DNA from: Leptobrachium leishanense
Taxonomy: Eukaryota; Chordata; Amphibia; Anura; Megophryidae
DNA: 64,000 nucleotides
NCBI GenBank assembly: GCA_009667805.1
Contig: CM019067.1
Coordinates: 64,152,637-64,216,636 of the forward strand
Direction: 5' to 3'
Of this stretch, positions 46,226-57,557 are shown piece after piece. The translations under genes and the position numbers were made by a program. The notes under the pieces were generated by a model. That model was not told the DNA's origin. It ran no database searches and worked only from the letters and a program-made list of their open reading frames with translations. Every line of letters starts with the position of its first letter. The first letter of the stretch is position 1.

Positions 46226-49200
46226 ATGGCCAAGTATACTCCTACGCCCCTGAAACTACTTACTTATAACGTACGAGGATTGAATTGCCCTGAGAAGCGC
46301 AGTAAACTGTTCCAGGAACTGTGGTCGCTGCGAGCGTCTGTCGCGTTCCTCCAAGAGACCCACTTCGGGGGGGGGGTCGGTGTCCGGCCTGACTAATGCC
46401 CGATTTCTTCTGGGATATTTCAGTCATTACGCCTCGGGGAAATCAAAGGGAGTAGCCATCCTATTCTCTAACACTGTACCCTTTGTCCTGACTTCCCAAC
46501 TCACAGCTTTGGAAGGTAGATTCCTCTTTATCAAAGGCACCATAGCTGACGTCACTTACATATTCGCGTCTATCTACCTCCCCAATAAAGCCCAACACAA
46601 GGCTTTGCATGGCATTATTCGACGTTTAATGGAATTCAAATCAGGTTGCCTGATTATGGCTGGTGATTTCAACGTCACCTTGGATCCTAAATTGGATGCA
46701 TCATGTGGGACTACGATTCCCGCTGGGATTCTCCGACATATGCACCGATCCTTGTCGACCTTGCAGCTAGTTGATGCATGGCGGCTCCATAACGGAAGGG
46801 CACGGGACTATTCTTATTATTCCTCAGTCCACTCTTTATACACCCGACTGGACTATTTTTTCCTACAACATCACACACTGGAATTGTCCTCGAACGCTGT
46901 GATTGGCACCCGAACATGGTCAGACCATGCACCGGTGACACTCCAATTACTCTCCCCGCTTCACCGACCAAGAGAACGCGAGTGGCGCTTGAATGTGTCC
47001 CTACTCTCAGATCCGGTCTTAAAAGAGGAAACAACGAAATAACTCTCGGATTACTTCACTGACAATTTACCTACTGACGTCGCAGTCCCGACGGTTTGGG
47101 AGGCCCACAAGGCGGTATTGCGGGGCTTTCTGATTAGTAAAGCCACAGCACTGAAAAAACGGCAATCATCTGCTTTTACTACGCTTTTGAGCGATATACG
47201 CAAACTGGAATGGGAACATGCGGATTCCCCTGATGATGAACTTTACCAACGCCTTTCACGTCTCCGATGTGACATGGCAACCGCACTTAACCGACAAATG
47301 AAACTACTGGCAGTTAAAACACGATGCTATTTTGCATTAAGAGAGAACCAGCCGGGCAAATTACTGGCCCGCATCTTAAAATCCCGAAGGGAAGCAGCAT
47401 ACATATCGAAAATCAAACCGGTCGGGAAACCAGCTACGGCGCACCCGACTTGTATCCAACAGGCGTTCCGAGACTACTTCAGCGACCTTTATAATCTACA
47501 GGGTCACCGGAACCCTGTGGGAGATACACCAGAAATCACGGAATATTTGGCGACGCGTGTGTTGACAAGTCTCTCTGACTCGGAGGCGGATCTTCTAGGC
47601 GCCCCGATCACAGTCGAAGAACTGGCGGCTGCTATGAAACCCATGAAATCGGGACGTAGTCCGGGGCCAGACGGACTGCCGATAGAATATTATAAAACAT
47701 TCCGTTCCTCATTGCTACCTCACTTGGCCTCGGTCTTCAAATCACTACGGGAAGGCAGTCCGTTCCATGCTGCCACTACGGCCGCGTCAATTACGGTCCT
47801 CCCTAAACCAAATAGGGACCATACACTCTGTGCTAACTACAGACCAATTTTGCTGTTGAACTGTGATTTAAAAATTCTGTCGCGGGTTTTGGCCGACCGT
47901 TTGAAACATTTCCTACCTAAATTAGTCCACCCAGATCAAACGGGATTTATCCCGAACCAGGAGGCCAGGGATGCCACTTCCAGAGTACTGTCGGCTATTC
48001 GCCTAGCACAGGATCGAAATGTACCTATGATGCTCTTGTCTGCGGATGCAGACAAGGCCTTCGACCGGGTGGCATGGCCATTTCTATTCGCTACACTTAA
48101 TCGCATGGGAATCGGGGACGGATTCATGGAATGGGTACGAGCACTGTATACCACACCTATGGCCAGGGTCAAGGTGAACGGGGCTCTATCTGAGCCATTT
48201 CACATCACCAATGGCACGCGGCAGGGCTGCCCGCTGTCACCACTTCTATTTGCACTATACATGGAACCATTGTTGAATTCAATCAGATCTAACGCAGAGG
48301 TGGCGGGCCTTCAGGGGATGAGAGTCGTGCACAAATTATCGGCCTATGCGGATGATCTTATGTTCCTGGTGACGCAGCCGTCTAGATCGCTACCAGCCCT
48401 GACAACGGAATTACAAACATACGGAACCTTATCGGGTTTTAAGGTGAATGCTGACAAATCTGAATTCCTCAATATATCGCTTTCTCAGACGATGACTCAC
48501 GTGATTCGAACGACATACCCTTTTCGGTGGTGCACCCACAAAATGAGATACCTGGGGATCTGGCTAACAGCAGACCCTTCACAGCTATATGATACAAATT
48601 TTTCACCTTTATTTAATACCATACGGGATGACCTGGCCAAGTGGAAGATGAAATACATATCCTGGATTGGCAGGATTAATGTTGTAAAAATGAACGTCCT
48701 CCCCCGACTCTTGTATCTTTTCCAGGCGCTACCCATACTTATTCCTGACACATTTTTTCGCACGTTAAGATCGACTCTGACTAGGTACATATGGCCCACT
48801 AAGGGAGCACGACTTCAATATCACACACTGAGCTTGCCTAAATTAGCAGGTGGACTGGCACTACCGAACGTGACGTGGTATTACTACACAGCCCACCTGA
48901 CTAGACTGCTGGACTGGATGTCCTTCGGACTGGGGGATAGAGGCCTAGACCTTGAAGAAACAGTGGCAGGCGTACCGTTGTGGACCCTTCCCTGGCTGCT
49001 TCACCATGAGAGCCTGTCGGGTCTTTTGGCAAACACACCAACTCGAGCCACGCTGGTGCTTTGGCACCGAATTCGGAGCCGCTTCTCCCTGCCCTCTTAT
49101 CCGTCACCCTTGCTACCGTTGAATCAAAACCCAAACCTCTCCTGCGGAGTTCGTCTTCTGTGAGACGTAGATTTATGGAGGGGACACGACTACAAGCGCA

Positions 49201-50113
49201 TCATATTTGCATCATTTCCCGAATGGTTTCTAAAATTGACAGAACCTGAAGATGCCGCCGCCGTCCCTTTTGCAGACGTATTTAACTATCACCAAATACA
49301 GGGATATCTACGTAAACTGCCGGGTAATGCACGGCTACTCAGACAGTTGACGCCCTTTGAGAGGTTCTGAGACCTTGGCTTACAACTGGACCACAGCATC
49401 TCCGCACTGTATGTAAGATGATTCAGAAGGCGGACGGGCATGAACCAGGGTTTATGGGCGCTGGGAGAGAGAACTGTGCAGTTCAATCGCGACGACGAAC
49501 AGTGGCAGATGACGCTCACACTGACCCATCAGGGATCTCGTATCTTCGCGTTCGCAGAGACCTCTTACAAAATACTCTCGTTCTGGTACCGATCCCCGCT
49601 GTTGTTGGCACGCATTTCATCCTTTGGGGACCCGGGATGCTGGAGAAACTGCTCCCAAGTAGGAACATACTTGCACATCTGGTGGGAATGCCTGATCATC
49701 CAGCGGTTTTGGAAAATGATTGCATCGTTGATTTTCATTCTGACGGACACGACACTACCACTCCAACCAGAGGTGTTCCTTCTTTTCCATATAGATACCT
49801 CTGTGAAGCGGCTAAAACAATCCTTGTTATTAAGGATCCTGTTGGGGCAAGAGCCTTAGTCCCCAGATTCTGGAGGTCACCCAGACTTCCAAGTCTGACA
49901 GATCTGTCAGACAAATTGAATGTCCTCCAAAGGGCAGAGGAGACACTAATCTCCTCAGACGCCATGAGACAAAGATTTACAACCACATGGTTTTATTGGA
50001 ATCAAGCGTCTTCTTACGAGTCTATTAAAACACTGAGGAGGGAGTGGGACCAGGCTGGGGGGCTGGATGGTGGGTCTCTTGGAGGGAACCAGATAGATCT
50101 TGAGGACACATAA
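46226..50113 (+). pseudogene. LINE ORF2 (AP endonuclease + reverse transcriptase), few lesions
   Basis: ORF2 nicks DNA and primes cDNA synthesis. From the ATG at 46,226: endonuclease blocks LLTYNVRGLN, FLQETHF, LIMAGDFNV (near 46,650) and WSDHAPV (near 46,918); RT blocks SGRSPGPDGLPIEYYK, GFIPNQEARDATSR, DADKAFDRVAW, GTRQGCPLSPLLFALY and AYADDLMFL with the catalytic YADD intact at 48,345-48,356. The C-terminal Cys/His segment reads LHIWWECLIIQRFW near 49,671. Lesions: a frameshift at a 10-G run (46,367-46,376), TAA at 47,040, frameshift near 49,150, TGA near 49,368, and shifts near 49,430 and 49,860. Codons 47,118-49,163 are open for 681 residues. Confidence 0.9.
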
Positions 50114-50869
50114 TGTACCAGTTAATGCGGGCTCACACTGGGAATTTATCCTTTATTATTTTATTGCCACCAACATCAATTACCTATCCCTGACCACTTT
50201 TTCTCTCCCACTCCTCTTTCTCTCCGGCTCTTACCTCGCTTTTCACTCACCTTACCGTTTCACGCTTCTAGGTGACCTATTCCCCTCTTCCTCCCCTTCT
50301 TTTCGAACCATCTTTCCCCTCCTCTTTCTATGCTAATTCACACACCCTTTTTTTTTTCCTTAATGGCAGAGATGATGTACATACTATCTGGAATATGTTG
50401 ACTAGATGTGTCAAACAAACTGCTTCATACTCATATACTATGCTCCTTGAATTCGTATAATTGACATTCTATGTACTGTTTGCACTATATACCCAATAAA
50501 CTTATTGAATGCAAAAAAAGTTAAAGAAAAAAAGTTTTTAAAGGGACAGTGAGTTTTCCATGAAATAAGGGTTAAAACTAAAAACTAAAAATTCCTTCAA
50601 ATATTGCGCCTAGGAGGTCCCCATAACCTGCCCGTGAAGTGGCGGTTTTGTAGGATGTATAGAAACATTTAAAAACAAAAAAATGACGTTTCAAATGACG
50701 ATAAACGCTTTTCCTTTAATCTATTCATAAACGACTGCTTGGGGAGGCAGTCTGTATTAAAAAAGGAGACATTTTAGGACACGCAGAACAAGTTAAGTGA
50801 TTTTTTGGCTAAATTATGGTGAAACTTATGCAGGCTTTGGATGAAAGTAACAATAGGTGCTTTAAAATT

Positions 50870-51560
50870 GGGCCTTTAGTGTCGGCAACAGTAACCCCTC
50901 TGTGGTATTGTGGAAGAGTGCAGGGTTGGACCCTGCGGTCAAATATTAAAATTATATAAATCTGGTAATATAGGCGTCAGTGGCAGTGCACCCAAATAGT
51001 GTGCCTTTCATGGCAGCAAGTGCCTTCACACCGTAACCCTTTTGTGGTATTGTGGAAGAGTGCAGGGTTGGACCCTGCGTTCCAAAAAATTAAAATGATA
51101 TAAATCTGGCACAGGCGTCAGTGCAGCCAAATAGTGTGCCTTTCATGACAGCAAGTGCCTTCACACCGTAACCCTTTTGTGGTATTGTGGAAGAGGGCAG
51201 GGTTGGACCCTGTGGTTAAAAAAATTTAAATAATATAAATCTGGCACAGGCGTCAGTGCAGCCAAATATTGTGCCTTTCATGGCAGCAAGTGCCTTCAGA
51301 TGTAACCCTTTTGTGGTATTTTGGAAGAGTGCAGGGTTGGACCCTGCGGTTCAAAAAATTAAAATGATATAAAATCTGGCACCGGCATCAGTGCAGCCAA
51401 ATATTGTGCCTTTCATGGCAGCAAGTTCCTTCACACCGTAACCCTTTTGTGGTATTGTGGAAGAGTGCAGGGTTGGGCTCAGTGACAATTTACCACAAGT
51501 GCAGCCAAATATTGTGCCTTTCATGGCAGCAAGTGCCACCGTAACCCCTTTGCGGTATTG
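50870..51560 (-). repeat. ~125-bp tandem repeat of the second hAT
   Basis: Five units share GTGCCTTTCATGGCAGCAAG, CCTTTTGTGGTATTGTGGAA and GCAGGGTTGGACCCTG, the inverted equivalents of the 18,955-20,440 array. Confidence 0.8.
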
Positions 51561-51610
51561 TGAAAGAGTTCAGTGGTGGAGGTTTTGTGAATGCAGAAGA
51601 GATCCCTGAT

Positions 51611-51845
51611 CTATTCAGTTACGTCAGCATCAGGGGATTGATAGCTGCTGATCCAGGACTGATTCATTTTTATAAATGTCAGCCGGTCTACAGAGTCGGT
51701 GGACAGATGCACTCTTTTGTCTGTGGCAAAACCTCCAGCGGCACTGAACGTCCTTTCAGAAAGCACGCTGGATGAAGGGCAACCTAGTAGCTGCTTAGCA
51801 TATTGGCTAAGTTCTGGCCAGTGATCCATTCTCATTACCACAATT
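51611..51845 (-). pseudogene. hAT transposase, hATC remnant only
   Basis: On the minus strand the frame reads DHWPELSQYAKQLLGCPSSS, LSERTFSAAGGFATDKR and LSTDSVDRLTFIKMNQSW, almost the same as the C-terminus of the copy at 18,331-18,924. Everything before this, including BED finger and catalytic residues, is absent and replaced by the adjoining tandem repeat. Confidence 0.88.
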
Positions 51846-52195
51846 CCCAGATATTTTGTAGAAATTACTGACCCCCAAAATAGTTGGTGGCAGTGAGAAC
51901 ACACAGATTAGAACAATTCCCAGATATTTTGTAGAAATTACTGACCCCCAAAATAGTTGGTGGCAGTGAGAACACAAAGATTAGAACAATTCCCAGATAT
52001 TTTGTAGAAATTACTGACCCCCAAAATAGTTGGTGGCAGTGAGAACACACAGATTACCTCAATTCCCAATTATTTTGTAGAAATTACTGACCCCCCCAAA
52101 ACACTTGGTGGCAGTGAGAACACAAAGATTAGAACAATTCCCAGATATTTTGTAGAAATGAGACCACCCCAGTAGCTGGTGGCAGACTGGCAGTG
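51846..52195 (-). repeat. ~73-bp tandem repeat of the second hAT
   Basis: About five units share AACAATTCCCAGATATTTTG, TAGAAATTACTGACCCCC and GTTGGTGGCAGTGAGAACAC. Position corresponds to the ~77-bp array of the first hAT, though the units differ. Confidence 0.85.
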
Positions 52196-52257
52196 AGAAC
52201 ACACACTAACACAACAACAATCTCCTCTCAAACACATGCTGAAGCGCTGTGTGAAGC

Positions 52258-52267
52258 CTTATATAGT
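52258..52267 (-). promoter_or_regulatory. TATA-like promoter of the second hAT
   Basis: The complement of CTTATATAGT, in the same context as 15,525-15,534 of the first hAT. Confidence 0.5.
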
Positions 52268-52564
52268 GTGCTGCCGGACTTAGCTCTGTGAGCCCATGAT
52301 TGGCAAAATTTGCCCAATCAGGACTCTGAGCCATGATTGGCATAGTCTTGAACCTGTCTTGCAGCTGACCTGTGGTCAGGTGCAAGGCTGTAGCCAATTA
52401 CAAGCTTCAGGCCAGTGGAAAAGTGCATTGTGGTCCATTGTGGTGCATTGTGGGCGAACATGCGGCGAACACGGCGAACATGCGAACAGGCGATTGTCGA
52501 ATCGAACTCCGAACCGATCGAACCGAACAGCTCATCCCTAGTATTAACCAATTTAAAACCACGT

Positions 52565-53547
52565 TTATGTAACTAATGTTACAGGGTGGAGATACTTATC
52601 AATCGCTGTATTTATATTGCTTAAACCTCTGAGAATTAATTTGCTGCAATAACCGGGTTTTGTAAACCATCAATGTTTAATTTTGGATGCTGCCTTTGGT
52701 TGAATAATACAGAGGATTTATATGCCTTTATGTGATGCTTGTTATGGCACAAGAGATTAGGCAAAATGACTCCCATGCTATTTGTCACTAATTGAGCTTC
52801 GGCAATAAAGCAGTTAACCGATTATGGGCAAATACCCTTACTAATACAAAGCAGAGGTCAACAATACTAGTATCAAATAGGCTTGTGCACCGATTTTTTT
52901 TTCGGTTCGATTCGGTTCGATTTTTCGGATTTTTAAACTTTTTCGATTCGGCTCGTTTCGACCGATTTCGGATTCGATTCGATTCGATTCAGCCCGTTTT
53001 TCGGGTACATTTTTTTTCGGAATTTCGACCGTTTTTCGTATTTTCGTGTCACTGTGCTCGGTTTTTGTATCGACTTTTCATAATTTCGGAAAATTTTCGT
53101 TTTTCGGAATTGCACATTTTTCCGAATATCGACCATTTTTCGTATTTTTAGTGTCATTTTGCCCGTTTTTTGTATCGACTTTTCGTTTTTAAAAATTTTT
53201 CGTTTTTCAGAAAATTTTCGTTTTTCGGAAAATTTTCGTTTTTCGGAAAATTTTCGTTTTTCGGAACATCTGTTCTCCTCGTTTGACACATTTCAAGTCC
53301 ATTCTAAAAATCCGAAAATATTTCGTTTCGGCTCGGAAAACATTTCGGATCTGAAATTTTCGGATCTAAAATTTTTCGGAAATTCGGCCGCATCCGAAAA
53401 CACGAATCGGGAAATTTCGTGAAAATTCCGAAATTCCGAAACCCGAAACGCACATCCCTAGTATCAAATGGTACACATTGATTTATTAGCAAGAGCTGGT
53501 AATTTTCCTCCAATTTCACCTCATTTCATTTATATGTGTTTTACTAA
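52565..53547 (-). repeat. Right inverted arm, interrupted
   Basis: Two parts (52,565-52,877 and 53,469-53,547) complement the left arm at 37,301-37,660; the hAT MITE sits between them. Confidence 0.7.
52878..53460. mobile_element. hAT-type MITE rich in TTTTTCGG
   Basis: Flanked by GTATCAAA on both sides (52,870-52,877, 53,461-53,468). Ends are TAGGCTTGTGC and, reverse-complemented, TAGGGATGTGCG. The interior consists of TTTTTCGG/GATTCGATTC repeats, giving misleading open frames rich in Phe/Arg or Lys/Glu (52,792-53,422 and the reverse). The left-arm copy at 37,398 supplies the empty site. Confidence 0.9.
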
Positions 53548-53549
53548 TA

Positions 53550-53690
53550 GTCTTAGGGCCATATTATATAGTTGGTGCTAACTTAACCAGAGCTGTTGTA
53601 AACTTCCCAGAGCCATTATAGCCTATGGAGGTTTTCAGTTTACAACAGCTCTGGTTAAGTTAGCACCAACATTGTAATACTGCCCTTAAT
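53550..53690. mobile_element. Near-perfect foldback (hairpin) element
   Basis: GTTGGTGCTAACTTAACCAG continuing to AGAGCTGTTGTAAACT is repeated as its complement at 53,636-53,670, separated by about 35 bp. Outer ends AGGGCCATATTATA and AGGGCAGTATTACA resemble those of the element at 313, and TTA flanks both sides. Confidence 0.75.
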
Positions 53691-54251
53691 ATGTTAATAT
53701 CTTATATTTTGGCAATACATATTGTTTGCTGTTGGTTTTTTCATTCTATATCTTTGAGGAAGCATTGAGTTGGAGCTTTTAAAGCAGTTGGTATAATGTC
53801 AGGCGCGTTGACTGTCACAAAAAGCATTCATTAAAAATAAATTTTAATATAAATTCCATGTTTGGCAGTCTGACAAACCTACTAATTGGGCAGGAGAATA
53901 GTTAAATATCTTTACAATTAAAATGATTTTAAATTGGCAAGAGTCCTCTGGAGCATTCACTTCCCCATTAACACATCAGTAGTAGTGATCTGGACCAGAA
54001 GCAGCTCTGCACTTATTGAGGCTTTAGAAATTAACCCAATAAATTACAATTAAGAAAACACACATAATTACGATTAATTATAAAACACCAGCATAATCTG
54101 TAGCAGTAAATAGGACGAAACGAACATAATATTACCATATAATTTAGATACACAGAGAACGTTAGGAAAAGAGGACCCTGCTCAAGAGCTTACAATCTAA
54201 GAGGAGCAGGGTGATATATAGAGGTGAGGGAAAATAAAAGCGTATGAGGAT
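53691..54251. other. Mostly unassigned
   Basis: GAGCTTACAATCTAAGAGGA near 54,186 resembles the inverted body of the SINE/LINE at 36,480. Nothing else is recognised. Confidence 0.4.
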
Positions 54252-54595
54252 TAAGGCCAGGGTCACATGAGTGCAAACGTATTGTTTTTTTCTTATTTTT
54301 TTATCCTGTTCGTCAGCTTGTTGGCTTTTTCCAGCGGCTGCTCTGCGCTGTGATTGGCAGCTCGTCGACTTTTTCCAACATGTTTGGCGTGTTTTTTGCG
54401 GCAGTGCCAGCGGGTTTTCGGTGAGTGTTCAGTGAGTTTTGGGTGGGTTTTCCCTGTACTTATGGGACCCTGCGGTGAATGCTGAATTCACCGCAGGGTG
54501 GGGAACTTTGAATCCCCGAAGTACAGGGAAGTGCGGGGAACGAGAGAGCAAAGAAATGTCGGTGACATTTCGGTGCTATCTTATTAACCCCTCGT
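54252..54595. mobile_element. Fused fragments: Harbinger MITE end and GGGTTATTC element half
   Basis: TAAGGCCAGGGTCACATGAG is a Harbinger-type MITE left end. From about 54,300 the sequence matches the element at 58,987 (inverted): TTTTCCAGCGGCTGCTCTGC, GTGATTGGCAGCTCGTCG, CTGCGGTGAATGCTGAATTC, GACATTTCGGTGCTATCTTA. No full termini are present. Confidence 0.5.
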
Positions 54596-55315
54596 GTAAC
54601 AATATTCCACTGTCAAACGGTCTATTTGAATAATCAGTTAATTAAGACATTAATGCAGTAAATAAAGGAAATGGAGATGATTCTGGAAGATAAATTATTA
54701 CTTAAAAAAGTGTGTTGCTGCTAAGAGAACTATGAGTTAAGAGTGTGATTGAGGGACAAAAAGAAGTCGAAAATATCATTCAAAAAGTATTCAATAACTG
54801 CAAATGGCCAACAAAACAGCCCTGTGGACTGCACCACTTTTCAAACATTTCCCTGCAAACTACATCTGTAAACATCCCCTCCCTTCCCAAACTAATATAC
54901 TTCCTTCACAAGACAGTCTTGGAAATCGAATAAGATTAGAATTGTAGTGAGAGAGAAAATGCCAGTAGTAGCCTTAAACAAACATACCATATGTTCATCA
55001 GGTCATTACATCAGCTGCAGTGCGTTCCGTATAAGCACATTTACCAAAATCAATACAGTTTAAGCCTGAAACTGAAAATAAGAAAAGGTTTGTTTTCGAT
55101 CCGAACGGCAACAGAGTGCCTTCTTTCTAACACGTACCAACCAAATAGTATTTATTTATTTTTCAACACCTTCATTGCTTGGAATGTAGATTTTACAATT
55201 GTACGTAAGAAGGAGCAGGACACGGAAGGTGTTTAAAAAACACAATGCAGAGGACACCGTCATTTCACCCAGTCTGTAACAGCAACGTTTTGTTTAAATA
55301 AAATATTATTGTAAC
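54596..55315. other. Unassigned AT-rich sequence
   Basis: No gene or element terminus recognised. Confidence 0.4.
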
Positions 55316-57557
55316 TAGGGCTGCAACTAACGATTATTTTCATAATCTATTAGTTGGCCGATTAAATTGCGACATAAAAAAATATATTTTATTTTGTTAA
55401 AAGGAACACTGGAAAAATCAACCCCCTCTTTTCGTACGCATTTAGCATAGTGTACATAACTTTCACACGTACATACACAAATTGCGGATCTTGGGTACTT
55501 TTCACACATGCGTGCCTGGTCAGCGTGATAGATTGATGCTGCGTGCACAGCTCAAGCCCATGTCTGCTTTCTCTCCGAACAAATGCTCTTATGATGATGC
55601 CAGCACACAAAGCTGAGAGAGAAGGTGGGGGGCACTCCACGCAGCCCGACCACTTTAAAAAGCTAAAATGGTGAGGGTGCATAGAGTGCCTTCCTAAAAT
55701 AAGTAGTGGGGGGGGGAAGGACCGGTGATGGGAGGGAGTGAAAATGTATGCGGAAAAACTAAATAATATGCCTGGTTTGCTCCCCCCTCTCATCCTCGTC
55801 AATTTACGGCTGGGAATAAAGACAGACACGCAATGCATCAAGTCAATATTCAAATTTAATGCTATGTGGCTCCCCTTTTTATGCTCACTTTGGGGGAGGT
55901 AACAGGTGGTGATGAGATGCAACTCACCAATCAAAAGAAGACCTTTCATGAACAATATTAGTAATACATTAATAAAGATCATTCGAGGTTGTGATCAGTT
56001 AATTTCCATTATTGACTATGAAGCGCACATGATTATTTATTGATTAACAGTTAATGTCACTTTGTCCCGGTCATCCTCGTTCACTCGAGGCAGAAATGCT
56101 GATTTTATTAGTTTTTATTATTATTATTATTCTTTATTTATATAGCACCAGCATATTACGCAGTGCTGTATCTTCTAGTTTTTGTTAAATGTGCCTGTGG
56201 ACTGAGGTCTGCATCAACATATTAAGCAAATAAAACACAGAGCTAGTGCAGAGTCCAGATATCATTAGATGCCAACTGGAAAATTGGGCAAAGGAACGGA
56301 CCCGAGTTTGAGAGGGAGTGAGTTTGGGCAAGCGATCATATCTGAGTGTGGGAGAGATTTTGGGGATGGGACTGGACCAAAAGGGGGGATGGCAGCTCTG
56401 GATAGGAGAGAGGGGGCAGGGAGGGTGGAGTGGTGGCACAGGACACCAGCTCCAAGTAAGGATAAAACACCAGCGGTAAAGCTCCTCCTTTCAGTGGCAG
56501 CACGTCAGGGCCTGTGCTATAATTTTGCTGATGTTGTAAACTAAATAAAAACAAACTGGTTAGATCTGTCCTAACCCTAAAAGTAAGTCATACAGAGTAA
56601 TGCAGGGGCATGTCTTCTCCAGTCAGCTCCAAAGTAGCGTCTGAGGTTATTAACCCTTTCGCTGCTGAGACATTTCACCACTGTGTGCTGAGCTCATTTT
56701 TACCAGTTTTGCTCATCATGTTTAAACGCGATTTGAAGTTACATTTTATTATACAACCCAGACAAATTATATATCGTTCTTTCCGGCAGACTCGGCAGAT
56801 TCATAATACGTGTATGTCATTATTATATGTCATGTTCTGCCTGAATATTATAACAAAAAATGCAATAAAATTACACATTGTAGATGATTGAAAATTCGAA
56901 AGTGTTTTTTTTTTTCACATATTATCATGCGAGCCTTTGCGGTTATATTTTCTATGGGGTGCACTTGTTAAAAAAAAATTGAAATGGGGACTTGTTACAT
57001 TTTTTTGGGGGGGGGGAAATTATGTGATTTTTAGCAAACGCCCCCATAGAAAAAATCATTAGTGCAGCATCATTGTTCACATTATAATTGAAATGGGAAC
57101 AATATTGCTGCATTAATAAAACAAACAGTTAAAAAAACACAGTTTATTTATTTATTTATTACATTTTACATGGTCATGTTTGGTATCTTTGGAAAGGCCA
57201 TGCTCTGGCCGTTCCAATGACACCAAATATTAACTCCTAGCTTCCACAGATCGGGAGATAGGCGGTTCATTGCCACCCCCTAACTCCACCATAGGTGGGA
57301 GCTAGGGGTTAAAGCCCGAATTGACATCATCGCACTATGCCGCAGCGATTGGCCGGTAATCCCGGCTGCAAAGGGAGGACGCGCGTATCGCGTCCTCTGC
57401 AGCCAAGGCTTTGAGGGCTGCGAAGCAGTTAATATTTAATTGAGTCTCATTCTAAACAGTGTGTGCTGTACATAGACTGATTAACCGAACAACCGATTAA
57501 TCAATAACGAGAATAGTTGACAACTATTTTCATTATCGATTGGTTGTTTCAGCCCTA
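55316..57557. mobile_element. hAT-type element (TAGGGCTGCAACTAACG), interrupted
   Basis: Left end TAGGGCTGCAACTAACGATT and reverse-complemented right end TAGGGCTGAAACAACCAATC are the classic terminus of a widespread vertebrate hAT group. Flanks ATTGTAAC and ATCATAAC match at 6 of 8 positions. No transposase frame is recognised; frames at 55,389-55,982 (minus) look incidental. A SINE/LINE tail (56,111-56,165, inverted) and the TTAA element at 56,654 are inside. Confidence 0.7.
56654..57428. mobile_element. piggyBac-type MITE, TTAA-flanked
   Basis: TTAA at 56,650-56,653 and 57,429-57,432. Left end CCCTTTCGCTGCTGAGACAT; reverse-complemented right end CTGCTTCGCAGCCCTCAAAG. Shared blocks with 25,492-26,699 (inverted): TTTTGCTCATCATGTTTAAA, TTTGGTATCTTTGGAAAGGC, ATCGGGAGATAGG. 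Confidence 0.85.

Larger units (their letters stand above)
43845..50514 (+). mobile_element. Full-length L1/Tx1-type LINE
   Basis: It runs from a 5' UTR (GGGGCGTGTCCTGGCACTTG ... GCAAGATGGC) through ORF1 and ORF2 to AATAAACTTATTGAATGC and an A-rich end. AAAAAGTTAAA is repeated at both sides (43,833-43,844 and just after 50,510), a target duplication, and the other hAT copy shows the unoccupied sequence. Only a few point lesions interrupt the ORFs, so this is a young copy. Clade assignment (L1, Tx1 group) rests on endonuclease and RT wording. Confidence 0.9.
38802..52540 (-). mobile_element. hAT transposon, second copy, with LTR and L1 insertions
   Basis: Termini TAGGGATGAGC and its complement are flanked by GTATTAAC (38,794-38,801 and 52,541-52,548), an exact 8-bp duplication. 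It is homologous to 15,240-20,993 in opposite orientation: 43,706-43,844 plus 50,520-50,760 match 20,560-20,930 inverted, and 52,200-52,540 match the other copy's left end. Without the LTR element and the LINE it is about 2.25 kb. It keeps only the last part of the transposase, so it was already a deletion derivative. Confidence 0.95.
37301..53547. mobile_element. Outer element with ~350-bp inverted arms, 16 kb with insertions
   Basis: The left arm (37,301 to about 37,660) is the inverted counterpart of 52,565-53,547, once the hAT MITE at 52,878 is removed. Matching blocks include GAGGTGAAATT near the tips, CAATGTGTACCATTTGA, GTTAACTGCTTTATT, GACATATAAATCCTCTGTAT and TTAAACATTGATGGTTTACA with their complements. 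The arms differ by roughly 10-15%. Between them lie about 1.1 kb of own sequence and the 13.7-kb hAT. A Penelope-like or long-TIR DNA element, or two inverted copies of one repeat, are all possible. Confidence 0.6.

Noticed and set aside
52792..53422. Open frames rich in Phe/Arg (plus) and Lys/Glu (minus) around 53 kb
   Set aside because: They are translations of TTTTTCGG-type simple repeats of a MITE.
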